This document shows positions 10,334 to 19,758 of a stretch of 64,000 bases of DNA, in pieces. The stretch's first letter is position 1, and each line of letters starts with the position of its first letter. The notes beneath the pieces were generated by a model. The model was not told where the DNA came from and ran no database searches. It worked only from the letters and a program-made list of their open reading frames with translations. The stretch comes from Demequina mangrovi (GTDB lineage Bacteria > Actinomycetota > Actinomycetes > Actinomycetales > Demequinaceae): contig NZ_BBLU01000002.1 of assembly GCF_000759715.1 (NCBI RefSeq), forward strand, positions 186,001 through 250,000, given 5' to 3'. The position numbers and the translations under genes were made by a program.

Positions 10334-10370
10334 CGCCCCGCATCGCGCAAGCGATCGGGGCGTTTGTGCT
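10334..10370 (+). terminator. Rho-independent terminator after rpsT
   Basis: CGCCCCG plus ATCGC (10334-10346, one bulged C) pairs with GCGAT plus CGGGGCG (10351-10362) around a GCAA tetraloop, followed by TTTGTGCTTT. The stem, stable tetraloop and T-rich tail make this the clearest intrinsic terminator in the window. Confidence 0.9.
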
Positions 10371-10388
10371 TTATCGGGGGTTCGTGGA

Positions 10389-10394
10389 TAGTCT
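10389..10394 (+). promoter_or_regulatory. -10 box for leaderless EAL gene
   Basis: TAGTCT ends 7 nt before the GTG start of the EAL gene, the spacing expected when the transcription start coincides with the start codon. The rpsT terminator lies just upstream, so the EAL gene needs its own promoter. No consensus -35 box is visible. Confidence 0.5.
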
Positions 10395-10401
10395 TGGAAA
10401 T

Positions 10402-11085
10402 GTGAACCTTCACGCGGCACCGCAGCTGTGGCAGACCACCCTCCCGTCCGGTCTGCCGCCGCGCGCGCTGGTGGGGCGCCAGGGCATCTTCACCCGCGAC
10501 GGCGATCCGCGCGGGCACGAGCTCCTCTACCGCGCGGAGCACCCCGCGCCGACCTCGGTCGACCGGTGGTCGGCCGAGGACCAGGACCGCGCGACCGAGC
10601 ACGTGATCGCGGCGACCTTCTTCCGGCATCCCGACATCACCGCTCCCCTGCCCGCGTTCGTGAACTTCACCGGCACCTACCTGCTGTCGAGGGCCGTCGA
10701 GCGCGAGTGCGACCCGGGCCGGGTGGTGATCGAGATCGTGGAGTCCGTCGAGGTGGACGCCGCGCTGCTCGAGCGGATCGCGTCGCTCAAGGCGCAGGGC
10801 TTCGCCATCGCGATCGACGACTTCGTGGGCTCGTCGTGCCAGATGCGCCTGCTGCCGCTCGCCGACTACGTCAAGATCGACTGGCGCGACCTGCTCCGCG
10901 TGGGCGCCGGCCTCGTCGACGCCGCGCGCGCCTACGGCGCCCTGCTGGTGGCCGAGCGGGTCGAGGACGATGCGATCCTCGCGGAGTGCATCCGCCTGGG
11001 CTTCGACCTCTACCAGGGTTGGCACTTCGAGCGCGCCGTCACCTTCGATCGCGGCGACCGCGACCTCGCCCCCGCGCTCGTCTGA
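10402..11085 (+). CDS. Stand-alone EAL-domain protein (putative c-di-GMP phosphodiesterase)
   Basis: A 227-residue protein covering a single, divergent EAL domain. The ExLxR signature appears as ELLYR near residue 35 instead of EAL. Other positions equivalent to catalytic residues are present: the Asn in FVNFTG, the Glu in VIEIVES, the Asp pair in AIDDFVG, the Lys in DYVKIDW, the Glu in LLVAERVED and the Gln in LYQGWHF. Phosphodiesterase activity is possible, but such YuxH/HDOD-type EAL proteins are often non-catalytic, so binding without hydrolysis cannot be excluded. The start is GTG at 10402, probably leaderless. It is convergent with holA (13 bp between the stops). Confidence 0.8.
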   Translation: MNLHAAPQLWQTTLPSGLPPRALVGRQGIFTRDGDPRGHELLYRAEHPAPTSVDRWSAEDQDRATEHVIAATFFRHPDITAPLPAFVNFTGTYLLSRAVERECDPGRVVIEIVESVEVDAALLERIASLKAQGFAIAIDDFVGSSCQMRLLPLADYVKIDWRDLLRVGAGLVDAARAYGALLVAERVEDDAILAECIRLGFDLYQGWHFERAVTFDRGDRDLAPALV

Positions 11086-11098
11086 GCGGCGACGTCCG

Positions 11099-12091
11099 TC
11101 AGGACGCGAGCTCGGCGACCGTCCGCACCGCGCGCTCGAGCGCGAACCCGGGCGCGCGTGAGGCGCCCTTGATCTCCGCGTCCGCGCGCGCGACGGCCTG
11201 CACGGCGAGCGCGAGCGAGTCCGCGTCCCAGCGGCGCAGGTCGCGTCGCGCGCGCTCCTCCTGCCATGGCTGGATGCCCAGCTCCTTGAGCGTCACCCCC
11301 CTGCCGCGCGCCGCAGCGACCTTGATGAGGGTGCGGAGCTTCGAGGCGAGCGCGGCGATGAGCGGGACGGGATCCGTGCCGGTCGCGAGGGCATGCCTCA
11401 CGAGGGCGATGGCGTCGGCGGTGCGTCCGGCGATCGCCGCATCGGCGACGTTGAAGCCCGTCGCGTTGACGCGCGTGCCGTAGTAGCGCGTCACGGCGGC
11501 CTCGTCGAGCGGTCCCTCGACGTCGGTCACCAGCTGCGCGCATGCCGCCGCGAGCTCCGCGACGTCCTCGCCGATCGCGTCGACGAGCGCGCGCACGGCA
11601 CGCGCCTGCGCCGGCCTGCCCGCACGCTCGAACTCGCCCGTCGCGAAGTCGACGAGCTCCGCGTCCTTCCTGATCGCGGGGCACGTGTACTCGGGGGTCT
11701 TGGCCTTGCGGAGCGTGTCGAGCAGCCGCTTGCCCCGCACCCCGCCGCCGTGGACCATGACGACCACGCATTCGGGATCGGGACGCTCGACGTAGGCGAG
11801 CGCGTCCTGGAGGAAGTCGTCGTTCATCGACTCGAGCGCGTCGACCACCACGAGCCCCGGCTCCGCGAACAGCGACGGGCTGGTGGCCCCGGCGAGCCCG
11901 CCCTTCGCGTACCCCGCCGCGTCGAGCCGGGTGAGCTCGATGCCGCCGCTCTCACGCATGGCAGCGGTGATGCGCTCCACCGCGCGCGCGGCGAGGAGCT
12001 TCTCGGGCCCCGAGACCAGCACCACGGGCGCCGGCGCCGCGCGGTACCAGGTCGCCTGAGGTGCCTGCCGGGATCCCTGACGTGCTGCCAT
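11099..12091 (-). CDS. holA: DNA polymerase III subunit delta
   Basis: HolA is the clamp-loader subunit that opens the beta sliding clamp. The 330-residue protein shows PVVLVSGPEKLLAARAVERI at the N-terminus, in the position of the degenerate P-loop, then LVVVDALESMNDDF and the PDPECVVVMVHGGG strand of the AAA+ fold. The C-terminal collar region contains FNVADAAIAGRTADAIALVRHAL and the KLRTLIKV motif. The location directly downstream of comEC is the standard order in actinobacteria. The start is ATG at 12091, 5 nt after the comEC stop. Confidence 0.93.
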   Translation of the reverse strand: MAARQGSRQAPQATWYRAAPAPVVLVSGPEKLLAARAVERITAAMRESGGIELTRLDAAGYAKGGLAGATSPSLFAEPGLVVVDALESMNDDFLQDALAYVERPDPECVVVMVHGGGVRGKRLLDTLRKAKTPEYTCPAIRKDAELVDFATGEFERAGRPAQARAVRALVDAIGEDVAELAAACAQLVTDVEGPLDEAAVTRYYGTRVNATGFNVADAAIAGRTADAIALVRHALATGTDPVPLIAALASKLRTLIKVAAARGRGVTLKELGIQPWQEERARRDLRRWDADSLALAVQAVARADAEIKGASRAPGFALERAVRTVAELAS

Positions 12092-12096
12092 GGGCA

Positions 12097-14382
12097 CTAG
12101 GGTGCCACGGGGCTGCGACACCGCCGGACCAGGGTGGGCGCGCCGTCGCGCGCGCCGAGCACGATGTCGCCGCACAGGTCGGTGCGCAGCACGGTCGCGC
12201 CTCCCCCGCCGTAGAGCGCGACCGTCTCGGGCGCGGGGTGACCGTGATCGTTGTCCGCGCCGACGGACACGAGCGCGACGGGTGACGCGAGCGCCTCGGC
12301 GAGCACGGAGGCCTGCGCCGCGGAGCCGTGATGCGCCACCTTCACCACGTCCGCGCCGGCGAGCCTCGGCACCCGCGCGAGCCTCAGCTGACCGTCGACC
12401 TCGAGATCCCCCAGGGCGATCATCGTGAGGCCCTCGGCATCGATACGCACCACCGTCGACGAGTCGTTGACCTCGGTGCCGTCGCGGCTGCGCGGCGTGG
12501 GCCCGGTCTGCAGCACCTCCACCCGGACGCCCCCGCCCTCCCACGCCTCCCCCGTCGCGGGGACGGCCGCGGACAGCCCCGCGACGGCCTCGAGCGTGCC
12601 GTTCGCTGGAGCCTGGGGCAGCCACACGTGCGCGATCTGCGCGACCTCGCGCACCTCGCGGAGACCGCCGGTGTGGTCGGCATGCTCGTGCGAGAGCACC
12701 AGGAGGTCGATCCGGTCGACGCCGAGACGCTCGAGGCAGCGCGCCGCGGCGTCGCCCGGCGGACCGACGTCGATCATCGCCGTCGCGCCGTCGGAGCGGA
12801 CGAGGATCGCGTCGCCCTGCCCCACGTCGCACACCACGACGGTCCAGCCGTCGATCGCACCGCCCCATCGTTCGGGGATCCAGCGCGGCGGCGCATGCAG
12901 CAGCACCGTGGCGAGCATGGCCGCGGCGGCGGCGAGCCGCCAGCGCCGCCCGGCGAGACGTGCGGCGCCCACGGTCGCGGCGAGGACGCATGCACCGAGC
13001 AGGACCCCGCGGACCCCGGTCGCCGACCCTGCCTCGCCTCCGGGGGCCGCGGTGAAGGCGCGGGCCGCGATCACCACGGGCCACGCGCACCACGCCGCGC
13101 CATGTGCGAGAAGCGCGGCGACCGCGGGCGCGGGACCCGCGAGCACCAGCCCGGCCACGCCGAGCAGGGTCACGGGCACCGCGAACGGCGTTGCGACGGC
13201 GTTCGCCGCGACCGCCCAGGGCCCGACCTCGGCGTCGATGAGCGCGAGGATCGGCAGGCACGCCGCCTGCGCCGCGAGCGTGAGCGCGGCGACGTCGGCC
13301 AAGGGTGCGCGCACCACGCGCCGGAGGCGGGCGGAGAGCGCGGGGGCGAGCTGCGCGATGGCCGCGACGGAGGCGACGGACAGCGCGAGCCCGGCGTCGG
13401 TGGCGAGCTCCGGCCGCATCAGCAGCAGCACGATCACGGCGGCGGCCAGCGCCGGCATCGGCTGACCGCGCCGCCCCGCCACGAGCGCTCCGGCGGCGAC
13501 GCCGGCCATCACGAGCGCCCGCAGCACGGACCCTCCCCCGCTGACGGTCGCCGCGAAGGCGACGCAGCCCGCCAGCGTGAGCCCGGCGACCACGACGGGC
13601 GAGGCCCGCGCGCGGCGCAGCACCGCGCCCAGGCCGGCGGCGAGGATCGCGAAGTGCGCGCCCGAGACCGCGGTGAGATGCGCGAGACCCGCGCCGCGGA
13701 GCTGTGCGACCAGCTCCTCCGGCATGCCCGCGGTGTCGCCGAGGACCATCCCGGCGACCACCGGAGCCGTCCGCGTCCCCACGCCGTCGAGGACGGCCTC
13801 GAAGTCCGACCTCGCGCGCGCCACCGCCGCCCGCCACCCGCGGGGCGGCGAGGCCCGTGCCCAGGACGCGTCCAGCAGCGCGTCGACCGTGCCGCCGGTC
13901 GCCGAGGTCAGGGTGCCGCGGACCGTCATCTCGGCGCCGAGGCCGGACTCCGCCGCACCGTCGACGACCACCACCACGGTGCCGCGACCGCGCCGCCAGG
14001 CCCCGCCCGGCTCGCTCCACCGCGCGATCTCGAGGCGCACCGCGGCGCGCGGCTCGCCACGACGCACCTCGAGCGCGCGCGACCGGCTCACCGCGCCCTC
14101 CACCTCGACGACCTCGCCGAGATGCGCGGGGATCCACGCGCGGGCCTGGACGGCCTGCGTCGCGACGATCCCGCTCGCCGACGCCGCGACCGCGGCGAGC
14201 GCGAGAACCGGCGCGATCGACGCGCGCGTACGCGGTGCCGCCGCCGCGGCCAGCCCGACGACGCCCCAGGCCGCCGCCATCGCCACGGCCGCGCGGACGT
14301 CCGCGTTCCACGCCGTGAGCGCGACGGACCACACCGCGAGCGCCGCGGGCACGAGGCGCAGGTCGCCCCACCCCGGGATCAC
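12097..14382 (-). CDS. comEC: ComEC/Rec2-family DNA uptake channel protein
   Basis: ComEC forms the inner-membrane channel for single-stranded DNA import. This 761-residue protein has N-terminal membrane helices and an OB-like region (to about 180), a Competence domain with many helices from about 200 (AHLTAVSGAHFAILAAGLGAVL, the conserved family motif) to about 480, and a C-terminal metallo-beta-lactamase domain (about 515-761). The last carries VCDVGQGDAILVR and the metal site HEHADHTGG, so it looks nuclease-competent. The GTG start overlaps the comEA stop (GTGA, 14379-14382). With comEA it forms the conserved late-competence pair; whether this organism is transformable is not shown, as no pseudopilin genes are in the window. 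Confidence 0.95.
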   Translation of the reverse strand: MIPGWGDLRLVPAALAVWSVALTAWNADVRAAVAMAAAWGVVGLAAAAAPRTRASIAPVLALAAVAASASGIVATQAVQARAWIPAHLGEVVEVEGAVSRSRALEVRRGEPRAAVRLEIARWSEPGGAWRRGRGTVVVVVDGAAESGLGAEMTVRGTLTSATGGTVDALLDASWARASPPRGWRAAVARARSDFEAVLDGVGTRTAPVVAGMVLGDTAGMPEELVAQLRGAGLAHLTAVSGAHFAILAAGLGAVLRRARASPVVVAGLTLAGCVAFAATVSGGGSVLRALVMAGVAAGALVAGRRGQPMPALAAAVIVLLLMRPELATDAGLALSVASVAAIAQLAPALSARLRRVVRAPLADVAALTLAAQAACLPILALIDAEVGPWAVAANAVATPFAVPVTLLGVAGLVLAGPAPAVAALLAHGAAWCAWPVVIAARAFTAAPGGEAGSATGVRGVLLGACVLAATVGAARLAGRRWRLAAAAAMLATVLLHAPPRWIPERWGGAIDGWTVVVCDVGQGDAILVRSDGATAMIDVGPPGDAAARCLERLGVDRIDLLVLSHEHADHTGGLREVREVAQIAHVWLPQAPANGTLEAVAGLSAAVPATGEAWEGGGVRVEVLQTGPTPRSRDGTEVNDSSTVVRIDAEGLTMIALGDLEVDGQLRLARVPRLAGADVVKVAHHGSAAQASVLAEALASPVALVSVGADNDHGHPAPETVALYGGGGATVLRTDLCGDIVLGARDGAPTLVRRCRSPVAP

Positions 14383-15092
14383 GTGGTGGCCACCTCCTCG
14401 AGGGACGCGACCACCGCGGGACCGACCCCGGAGACGCGCGCGAGGTCCTCGAGCGTGAGGAACGGGCCGTGGGCCTCGCGGTCGGCGACGATGCGCGCGG
14501 CCAGCACCGGGCCGATCCCGGGCAGGGCCTCGAGCGCCGCGGCGTCGGCGCTGTTGAGGTTGACGCGCGCGCCCGCCGCGGCACCTGCGGCTGCAGCCCC
14601 GGCGCCCCCGCCCGTGGCTCCCTCCTCCACCACGGCGCCCACGATGATGTGCTCGCCATCCACGACGGGGCGCGCGAGGTTCACGGAGGACTCGTCCGCC
14701 TTGCGACCGAGACCGCCTGCCGCCAGCACCGCGTCCACGACGCGGGCGTCGGAGGGCACCGTCACCAGCCCCGGCTCCGCCACGGCACCGCTCACGTGCA
14801 CCACCACGGTCGCCGCCCTCGCGTCGGACCCCGTCGGCGTCGCCGACTCCCCCGGCGACGCGCTCGCCTCCCCCACCAGCGGCGCGGCGGGCTCCCCGCG
14901 CAGCCCCCACCACGCCACCGCCGCGAGCAGCGCGATCGCCGCGATCGCGCTCAGCGCCGTGCGGGGGTCGAGCCGCCAGCGCGTCGCACGCGGCTCAGGC
15001 GGGTCGCTGCCGTGCCCGGCCGCGTACGCCCGCGCGGCGGCTTCGCGCACGCCGACCGTCCAGCGGGTGCGCACGTCCTCGGAGGGGTCCAT
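14379..15092 (-). CDS. comEA: ComEA-family DNA-binding protein
   Basis: ComEA is the membrane-anchored double-stranded DNA receptor of the competence system. The 237-residue protein has a cytoplasmic N-terminus, one membrane helix (about 45-65, ALSAIAAIALLAAVAWWGL), a SLBB-type domain (about 95-150, VVVHVSGAVAEPGLV) and, after an Ala/Gly linker, a C-terminal helix-hairpin-helix pair beginning at VNLNSADAAALEALPGIGPVLA. Length and architecture match actinobacterial and Firmicutes ComEA. It is translationally coupled to comEC downstream. The 160 bp up to degV hold only GC-rich direct repeats of CCCGG type and no clear gene. Confidence 0.94.
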   Translation of the reverse strand: MDPSEDVRTRWTVGVREAAARAYAAGHGSDPPEPRATRWRLDPRTALSAIAAIALLAAVAWWGLRGEPAAPLVGEASASPGESATPTGSDARAATVVVHVSGAVAEPGLVTVPSDARVVDAVLAAGGLGRKADESSVNLARPVVDGEHIIVGAVVEEGATGGGAGAAAAGAAAGARVNLNSADAAALEALPGIGPVLAARIVADREAHGPFLTLEDLARVSGVGPAVVASLEEVATT

Positions 15093-15253
15093 GGCGGGGA
15101 CGCTAGGGACCGCGACGCGGCCGCTCGCAGGTCCTCGGCGGCCCTGGGGAGGCAGGGGCCCGGGGCCCGGCCCGGGGACATCACCGCCCGACCCCCGCTG
15201 AACCGCGCCTCACCCGCGCCCGACTCGCGCCCCAGCGACGCCTGACCCGAGCC

Positions 15254-16102
15254 TCACCCGGGAAGGTCGGCCACCACCGCGGCGAGCGTCCCCGGTCCCG
15301 CATGGGCCGCGAGCACCGCGCTCACGTCGCCCGTCACCACGGGCCCGGCCTCCGGATGCCGCTGCTCGATCTCGGCCGCGACCTCGTCGACGAGCGCGCC
15401 GGCGCCCACGCCCATGACCGCGACGGCCGGGTGCGCGCATCGCGCCACCGCCTCGTCGACCGTCGCGTGCAGCGCGGCGCGTGCCCGCCCGAGGCTCCGC
15501 GCCCGCGAGGCGACGATCACCTCGCCGTCGACCACCTCGAGCACGGGCCGGATGCCGAGCACGCGCCCCACGGTCGCGACCGCGGGACCGATGCGTCCGC
15601 CGCGACGCAGATGATCGAGGGTCTCGACATAGAACACGCAGCGCGCGGTGCCGGCGACGGTCCGCGCCGCATCGGCCGCGCCGTCGACCGTGGCGCCCGC
15701 GCGCGCGGCCTGGGCGGCCGCGATGACCGCGAACCCCATCGCCATCGCGACGGTGCGCGTGTCGACCACCTCGACCCGGACCCCCGCGCGCTCGGCCGCG
15801 GCACGCGCCGCGTCGCACGTCCCCGAGAGCGTCGCGGAGAGGGTGAGGAGCACGACGCCCTCGGCGCCGTCCGCGACGGCGCCGGCGATCGCCGCGTCGA
15901 GCGCGTCCGGCGAGGGCTGGGAGGTCGAGAGATCGTCGCCGGCGCGCAGGCGCGCCACCACCTCGTCCGGACCGATGTCCACGCCCTCGGCCCACGACTC
16001 CTCGGCCGCGGTGACCTGCAGCGGCACGATGCGGATCCCCCACCGCGCGGCGAGCTCGGCCGGGAGGGAGGCCGCGGAGTCGGCGATGACGGCGACGGTC
16101 AT
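15254..16102 (-). CDS. DegV family fatty-acid-binding protein
   Basis: DegV proteins bind long-chain fatty acids; FakB members deliver them to fatty-acid kinase. This 282-residue protein shows VAVIADSAASLPAEL at the N-terminus, the TSQPSPD motif that contacts the carboxylate, the TLSATLSGTCDAAR segment and a C-terminal GVGAGALVDEV region. No fatty-acid kinase (FakA) is adjacent, so FakB function is unproven. The start is ATG at 16102, supported by TAGGGT only 6 nt upstream, which suggests leaderless initiation; a GTG two codons earlier (16108) is the alternative. Confidence 0.92.
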   Translation of the reverse strand: MTVAVIADSAASLPAELAARWGIRIVPLQVTAAEESWAEGVDIGPDEVVARLRAGDDLSTSQPSPDALDAAIAGAVADGAEGVVLLTLSATLSGTCDAARAAAERAGVRVEVVDTRTVAMAMGFAVIAAAQAARAGATVDGAADAARTVAGTARCVFYVETLDHLRRGGRIGPAVATVGRVLGIRPVLEVVDGEVIVASRARSLGRARAALHATVDEAVARCAHPAVAVMGVGAGALVDEVAAEIEQRHPEAGPVVTGDVSAVLAAHAGPGTLAAVVADLPG

Positions 16103-16135
16103 GGGCACACCCTAGCGACAGCCACCCGTGACGAC

Positions 16136-16170
16136 GAGGGGCGGACCCGCGCGATGCGGATCCGCCCCTC
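16136..16170 (-). terminator. Hairpin terminator after leuS
   Basis: GAGGGGCGGA (16136-16145) and TCCGCCCCTC (16161-16170) form a perfect 10-bp stem with a 15-nt loop, 15 nt beyond the leuS stop and upstream of the co-oriented degV gene. There is no strong T-tract. Confidence 0.65.
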
Positions 16171-16184
16171 GCCTAGGGCGGCGG

Positions 16185-18686
16185 TCAGGCCGTGACGATG
16201 TTGACCAGGCGCGGCGCCTTGACGATCACCGTGCGGATGCCCTTGTCACCGATGGCGCGCTTGGCACCGTCGGTGGCGAGGGCCAGCTCGCGCAGCTCGT
16301 CCTGGCCGATGCCGGGGGCTACCTCGAGGCGGTCGCGCACCTTGCCCATCACCTGGACGATGCACGTGACGGTCTCCTCGACCAGCAGCGACTCGTCGAC
16401 CGCCGGGTAGGTCGCGAGCGCGACGTCCTCGTGACCGAGCATCGCCCACATGTCCTCGGCCACGTACGGCGCGAACAGGCTCAGCAGAATGGAGACGACC
16501 TCGGCGGCCTCGCGGACCGCGGGGTCGGACGCGCCGGCACCGCTGTCGATGACCTTGCGGGTCGCGTTGACCAGCTCCATGGTGCGGGCGACCACCACGT
16601 TGAACTTGAAGCCCTCGACCAACTCCTGGGAGTCGTGCAGCGTCCGGTGCGTGATCGCGCGCAGCGCCTGGTCGCCGGTCGCGGGGTCGACCCCCGGCTC
16701 GGACTCTACGTCGCGGGCGAGGCGCCACGCGCGGGCGAGGAACTTGGCCGAACCCGCGGGCGAGACGTCCGCCCAGTCGATGTCGTCCTCCGGCGGGCCC
16801 GCGAAGGCCATGGTGAGGCGGACGGCGTCGACGCCGAACTCGTCGAGCTGCTCGGACAGGCGCACCAGGTTGCCGCGCGACTTCGACATCGCGGAGCCGT
16901 CCATCTGCACCATGCCCTGGTTGAGCAGCGCGGAGAACGGCTCGTCGAAGTCGAGCATCCCCATGTCGCGCAGCGCCTTGGTGAAGAAGCGCGAGTACAG
17001 CAGGTGAAGGATCGCGTGGGTGACGCCGCCGACGTACTGGTCGACGGGCGCCCAGCGCTTCGCGTCGAGCACATCGAACGGGCCGTCGGTCTTGGCCGGG
17101 TCGAGGTAGCGCAGGAAGTACCAGGACGAGTCCACGAAGGTGTCCATCGTGTCGGTGTCGCGCAGGGCCGCGCCGCCGCACGACGGGCACGTCGTGTTGA
17201 CCCAGTCCGTCGCCGCCGCGAGCGGCGACTGGCCCTTGGGCTTGAGGTCCAGCCCCTCGGCGGCGGGCAGCTGCACGGGCAGCTGGTCGTCGGGGACGGG
17301 GACCTCGCCGCAGGCCTCGCAGTGGACGATCGGGATGGGCGTGCCCCAATACCTCTGCCGCGAGATCAGCCAGTCGCGCAGGCGGTAGTTGGTCGCGGCG
17401 TCGCCGGTGCCGGCCGCGGACAGCTCCTCGGTGATGGCGGCGATGGCCTCGGCCTTCGCCATGCCGTTGAGCGAGCCCGAGTTGACGAGCGTGCCATCGC
17501 CCGCGGCGGCGATGCCGGTCTCGGCCGGGTCGCCGTAGGCCTGCCCGTTCTCGTCGGTGCAGTCGAGGACCACGCGGACCGGGAGGTCCATCGCGCGGGC
17601 GAAGTCGAGGTCGCGCTGGTCGTGCGCGGGCACCGCCATGATCGCGCCGTGGCCGTAGTCCGCGAGGACGTAGTCGGAGGCCCAGATGGGCAGGCGCTCG
17701 CCGTTGACGGGGTTGATGCCGTAGCGCTGCAGGAAGACGCCCGTCTTGGGACGGTCGGTCGCGAGGCGGTCGATCTCGTTCTCGCCCTTGACCTTCTCGA
17801 CGTACGTCGCGAACTCGGCCTGCGTCGCATCGTCCGCACCCGTCGCCAGCTCGGCGGCCAGGTCGGAGTCTGCCGCGACGACCATGAAGGTCGCGCCGTG
17901 GAGGGTGTCGGGACGGGTCGTGTAGATGGTGATCGGCTCGTCGCGGCCCTCGATCTCGAAGGTCACGTCGGCGCCCGTGGAGCGGCCGATCCAGTTGCGC
18001 TGCATCGCGATGACCTTGTCGGGCCAGCTGCCGCGGAGCGTCTCGAGCCCGTCGAGCAGCTCGTCCGCGTACTCCGTGACCTTGAAATACCACTGGTTGA
18101 GCTTCTTCTTGGTGACCGGGGTGTCGCAGCGCTCGCACAGGCCGCCCACGACCTGCTCGTTCGCGAGCACCGTCTGGTCCTTCGGGCACCAGTTGACGTT
18201 CGAGTGCTTGCGGTACGCGAGGCCGCGCTCGAACATGCGCGTGAAGATCCACTGGTTCCAGCGGTAGTAGTCCGGGCGGTGCGTCATCAGCACGCGGTCC
18301 CAGTCGAACGAGCACGCGTAGCGCTTCATCGAGGTGAGCTGCTGCGCGATGTTGTCCTCGGTCCAGCCCGCGGGGTCCACGCCGCGCTTGATCGCGGCGT
18401 TCTCCGCGGGCAGGCCGAACGAGTCCCAGCCGATCGGGTGCAGGACGTTGAAGCCCTTCTGCACCCAGTGGCGCGAGATGACGTCGCCCAGCGCATACGC
18501 CTCGGCGTGACCCATGTGAAGGTCGCCGGAGGGGTACGGGAACATGTCGAGCACGTACTTGGTGGGGCGCGCATCGTTCTCGCGTCCCGAGCGGAAGGGC
18601 TGGCGCTCCTCCCACACGGGGAGCCAGCGCTCCTCGATGGCGCGGAAGTCGTAGCGGTGCTCGTCGGTCTGAGGCGTCTCGGTCAC
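16185..18686 (-). CDS. leuS: Leucyl-tRNA synthetase
   Basis: This class I aminoacyl-tRNA synthetase charges tRNA-Leu. The 833-residue protein contains the HIGH-type motif as [12 protein letters not shown] (near residue 57), a Zn-finger-like CERC region, the CP1 editing domain with the [12 protein letters not shown] motif, a second cysteine pair region (CEACGEV ... CPSCGG), the KMSKS-type loop as [10 protein letters not shown] and the anticodon-binding and C-terminal domains. Length fits the bacterial enzyme. The start is GTG at 18686, with TAGAAT ending 7 nt upstream, so translation is probably leaderless. A hairpin terminator follows. Confidence 0.98.
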   Translation of the reverse strand: MTETPQTDEHRYDFRAIEERWLPVWEERQPFRSGRENDARPTKYVLDMFPYPSGDLHMGHAEAYALGDVISRHWVQKGFNVLHPIGWDSFGLPAENAAIKRGVDPAGWTEDNIAQQLTSMKRYACSFDWDRVLMTHRPDYYRWNQWIFTRMFERGLAYRKHSNVNWCPKDQTVLANEQVVGGLCERCDTPVTKKKLNQWYFKVTEYADELLDGLETLRGSWPDKVIAMQRNWIGRSTGADVTFEIEGRDEPITIYTTRPDTLHGATFMVVAADSDLAAELATGADDATQAEFATYVEKVKGENEIDRLATDRPKTGVFLQRYGINPVNGERLPIWASDYVLADYGHGAIMAVPAHDQRDLDFARAMDLPVRVVLDCTDENGQAYGDPAETGIAAAGDGTLVNSGSLNGMAKAEAIAAITEELSAAGTGDAATNYRLRDWLISRQRYWGTPIPIVHCEACGEVPVPDDQLPVQLPAAEGLDLKPKGQSPLAAATDWVNTTCPSCGGAALRDTDTMDTFVDSSWYFLRYLDPAKTDGPFDVLDAKRWAPVDQYVGGVTHAILHLLYSRFFTKALRDMGMLDFDEPFSALLNQGMVQMDGSAMSKSRGNLVRLSEQLDEFGVDAVRLTMAFAGPPEDDIDWADVSPAGSAKFLARAWRLARDVESEPGVDPATGDQALRAITHRTLHDSQELVEGFKFNVVVARTMELVNATRKVIDSGAGASDPAVREAAEVVSILLSLFAPYVAEDMWAMLGHEDVALATYPAVDESLLVEETVTCIVQVMGKVRDRLEVAPGIGQDELRELALATDGAKRAIGDKGIRTVIVKAPRLVNIVTA

Positions 18687-18693
18687 CCGAGAG

Positions 18694-18699
18694 ATTCTA
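18694..18699 (-). promoter_or_regulatory. -10 box for leaderless leuS
   Basis: On the minus strand this reads TAGAAT, five of six matches to the -10 consensus, and ends 7 nt before the GTG start codon. No Shine-Dalgarno sequence fits between them. Confidence 0.6.
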
Positions 18700-18795
18700 C
18701 CGAGGGACGATGCACGCCCGGGCCGCGCCCTCGCGAGCCTCCCGAGGCGGCCCGGACGAGCCCTTCACGGGCGGCCGCGCAGCGTCCACGAACCA

Positions 18796-18811
18796 TGTGA
18801 GGTTGGTCACT
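18796..18811. promoter_or_regulatory. Near-perfect Crp/GlxR-type site
   Basis: TGTGA-GGTTGG-TCACT matches the Crp/GlxR pattern TGTGA-N6-TCACA at nine of ten fixed positions. It lies about 95 bp upstream of the CAP-domain gene and about 110 bp from the divergent leuS start. Site position suits activation of the rightward gene, but this is inference. Confidence 0.42.
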
Positions 18812-18905
18812 ATGCCACCGCGGCGCCCTCCAGACGTGAGAGGAATGTGCCGATATCTCCCATACGCAGGGCTACCGTGCCCGCCGCACCGCAGGAGGCC
18901 CCCCG

Positions 18906-19685
18906 ATGCGACCCGCAGCTCCCCCCGCACGTCGAATTCTTCCCCTCGCGAGCCTCATCGCGATCGTCACGGTCGTCGCGACCACCGTGGCCCCCGCCGC
19001 TCCGGCCGACGCCGCGACGGCGGCCGTGACCTCCGTGCTGGACCGCACCAACTCCTACCGGGCCTCCGCCGGCCTCTCCAAGCTCAAGCTCCATCCCGTC
19101 GTCAAGGACGTCGCGTTCGACTGGAGCGGCACCATGCGATCGAAGCGTTCGCTGTCGCACAACCCCCGCATCTCCATCGAGATGCCCGACGGCTCGCGCG
19201 CGAGCGGAGAGAACGTCGGATACGCCTGCGGCTACGGCAGCCTGCAGAAGAACACCAACGCGGTGATGCGCGCGTGGTTGAACTCGTCGGGCCACCGCAA
19301 GAACATCCTGGGCGACTACACGGACATCGGCATCGGCATCGCCTACGACTCCGGGCGCGATTGCGTCTGGGCCACCCAGAACTTCGGCCGCTACACGAGC
19401 AGGGCCACCGCCATCCCGGTGTACAAGTTCACGGAGGCACCGCACACGCGGATCCTCGGCACGCCCGCGGTAGGACGCACGCTCACCGGGGACCACGGCA
19501 ACTGGAGCCCCAATGCGAGCTTCGCGTACCGCTGGTACCGCGACGGCGAGTTCATCACCGGAGCCACCGGACGCCGCTACACCGTGACCAAGGCCGACAA
19601 GGGCCACGACATCACGGTGCGCATCTTCGGCAAGCGTTCGGGATACAAGACGACGGTCCGGGGGGCCCGCGTGACCGTCCGCTGA
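18906..19685 (+). CDS. Secreted CAP (SCP/PR1) domain protein with C-terminal Ig-like repeat
   Basis: A 259-residue exported protein. An Arg-rich start and a hydrophobic stretch (about 10-35) ending in ADAA form a Sec signal peptide. The CAP domain (about 40-165) shows VLDRTNSYRASAGLSKLKLH, the RASGENVGYACGYGS segment, and WLNSSGHRKNIL followed by DIGIGIAYD, including the His and Glu of the usual CAP cavity. The C-terminal region (about 180-259) is one copy of an actinobacterial surface repeat, recognisable from GTPAVGRTLTGDHGNWSP and FAYRWYRDGEFI. GGAGG precedes the ATG. Substrate unknown. A Crp-type site lies upstream. Confidence 0.88.
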   Translation: MRPAAPPARRILPLASLIAIVTVVATTVAPAAPADAATAAVTSVLDRTNSYRASAGLSKLKLHPVVKDVAFDWSGTMRSKRSLSHNPRISIEMPDGSRASGENVGYACGYGSLQKNTNAVMRAWLNSSGHRKNILGDYTDIGIGIAYDSGRDCVWATQNFGRYTSRATAIPVYKFTEAPHTRILGTPAVGRTLTGDHGNWSPNASFAYRWYRDGEFITGATGRRYTVTKADKGHDITVRIFGKRSGYKTTVRGARVTVR

Positions 19686-19758
19686 CCCGCCCGCGCTTTC
19701 CGGCGGCCCCCGTGGCACCATGGACGAGGAGTCGCCGACCGGGGAGGGGAGGCCATCG

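Noticed and set aside
11099..14659. Very long open frames on the strand of holA/comEC and opposite (for example 12328-15201)
   Set aside because: They are out-of-frame or antisense to well-recognised genes (holA, comEC, comEA), have Arg/Pro/Ala-rich composition typical of GC-rich shadows and show no domain.
15093..15253. Small ORF or RNA between comEA and degV
   Set aside because: The stretch is GC-rich with short CCCGG repeats and no start with ribosome binding site, no conserved motif and no clear hairpin with T-tract.
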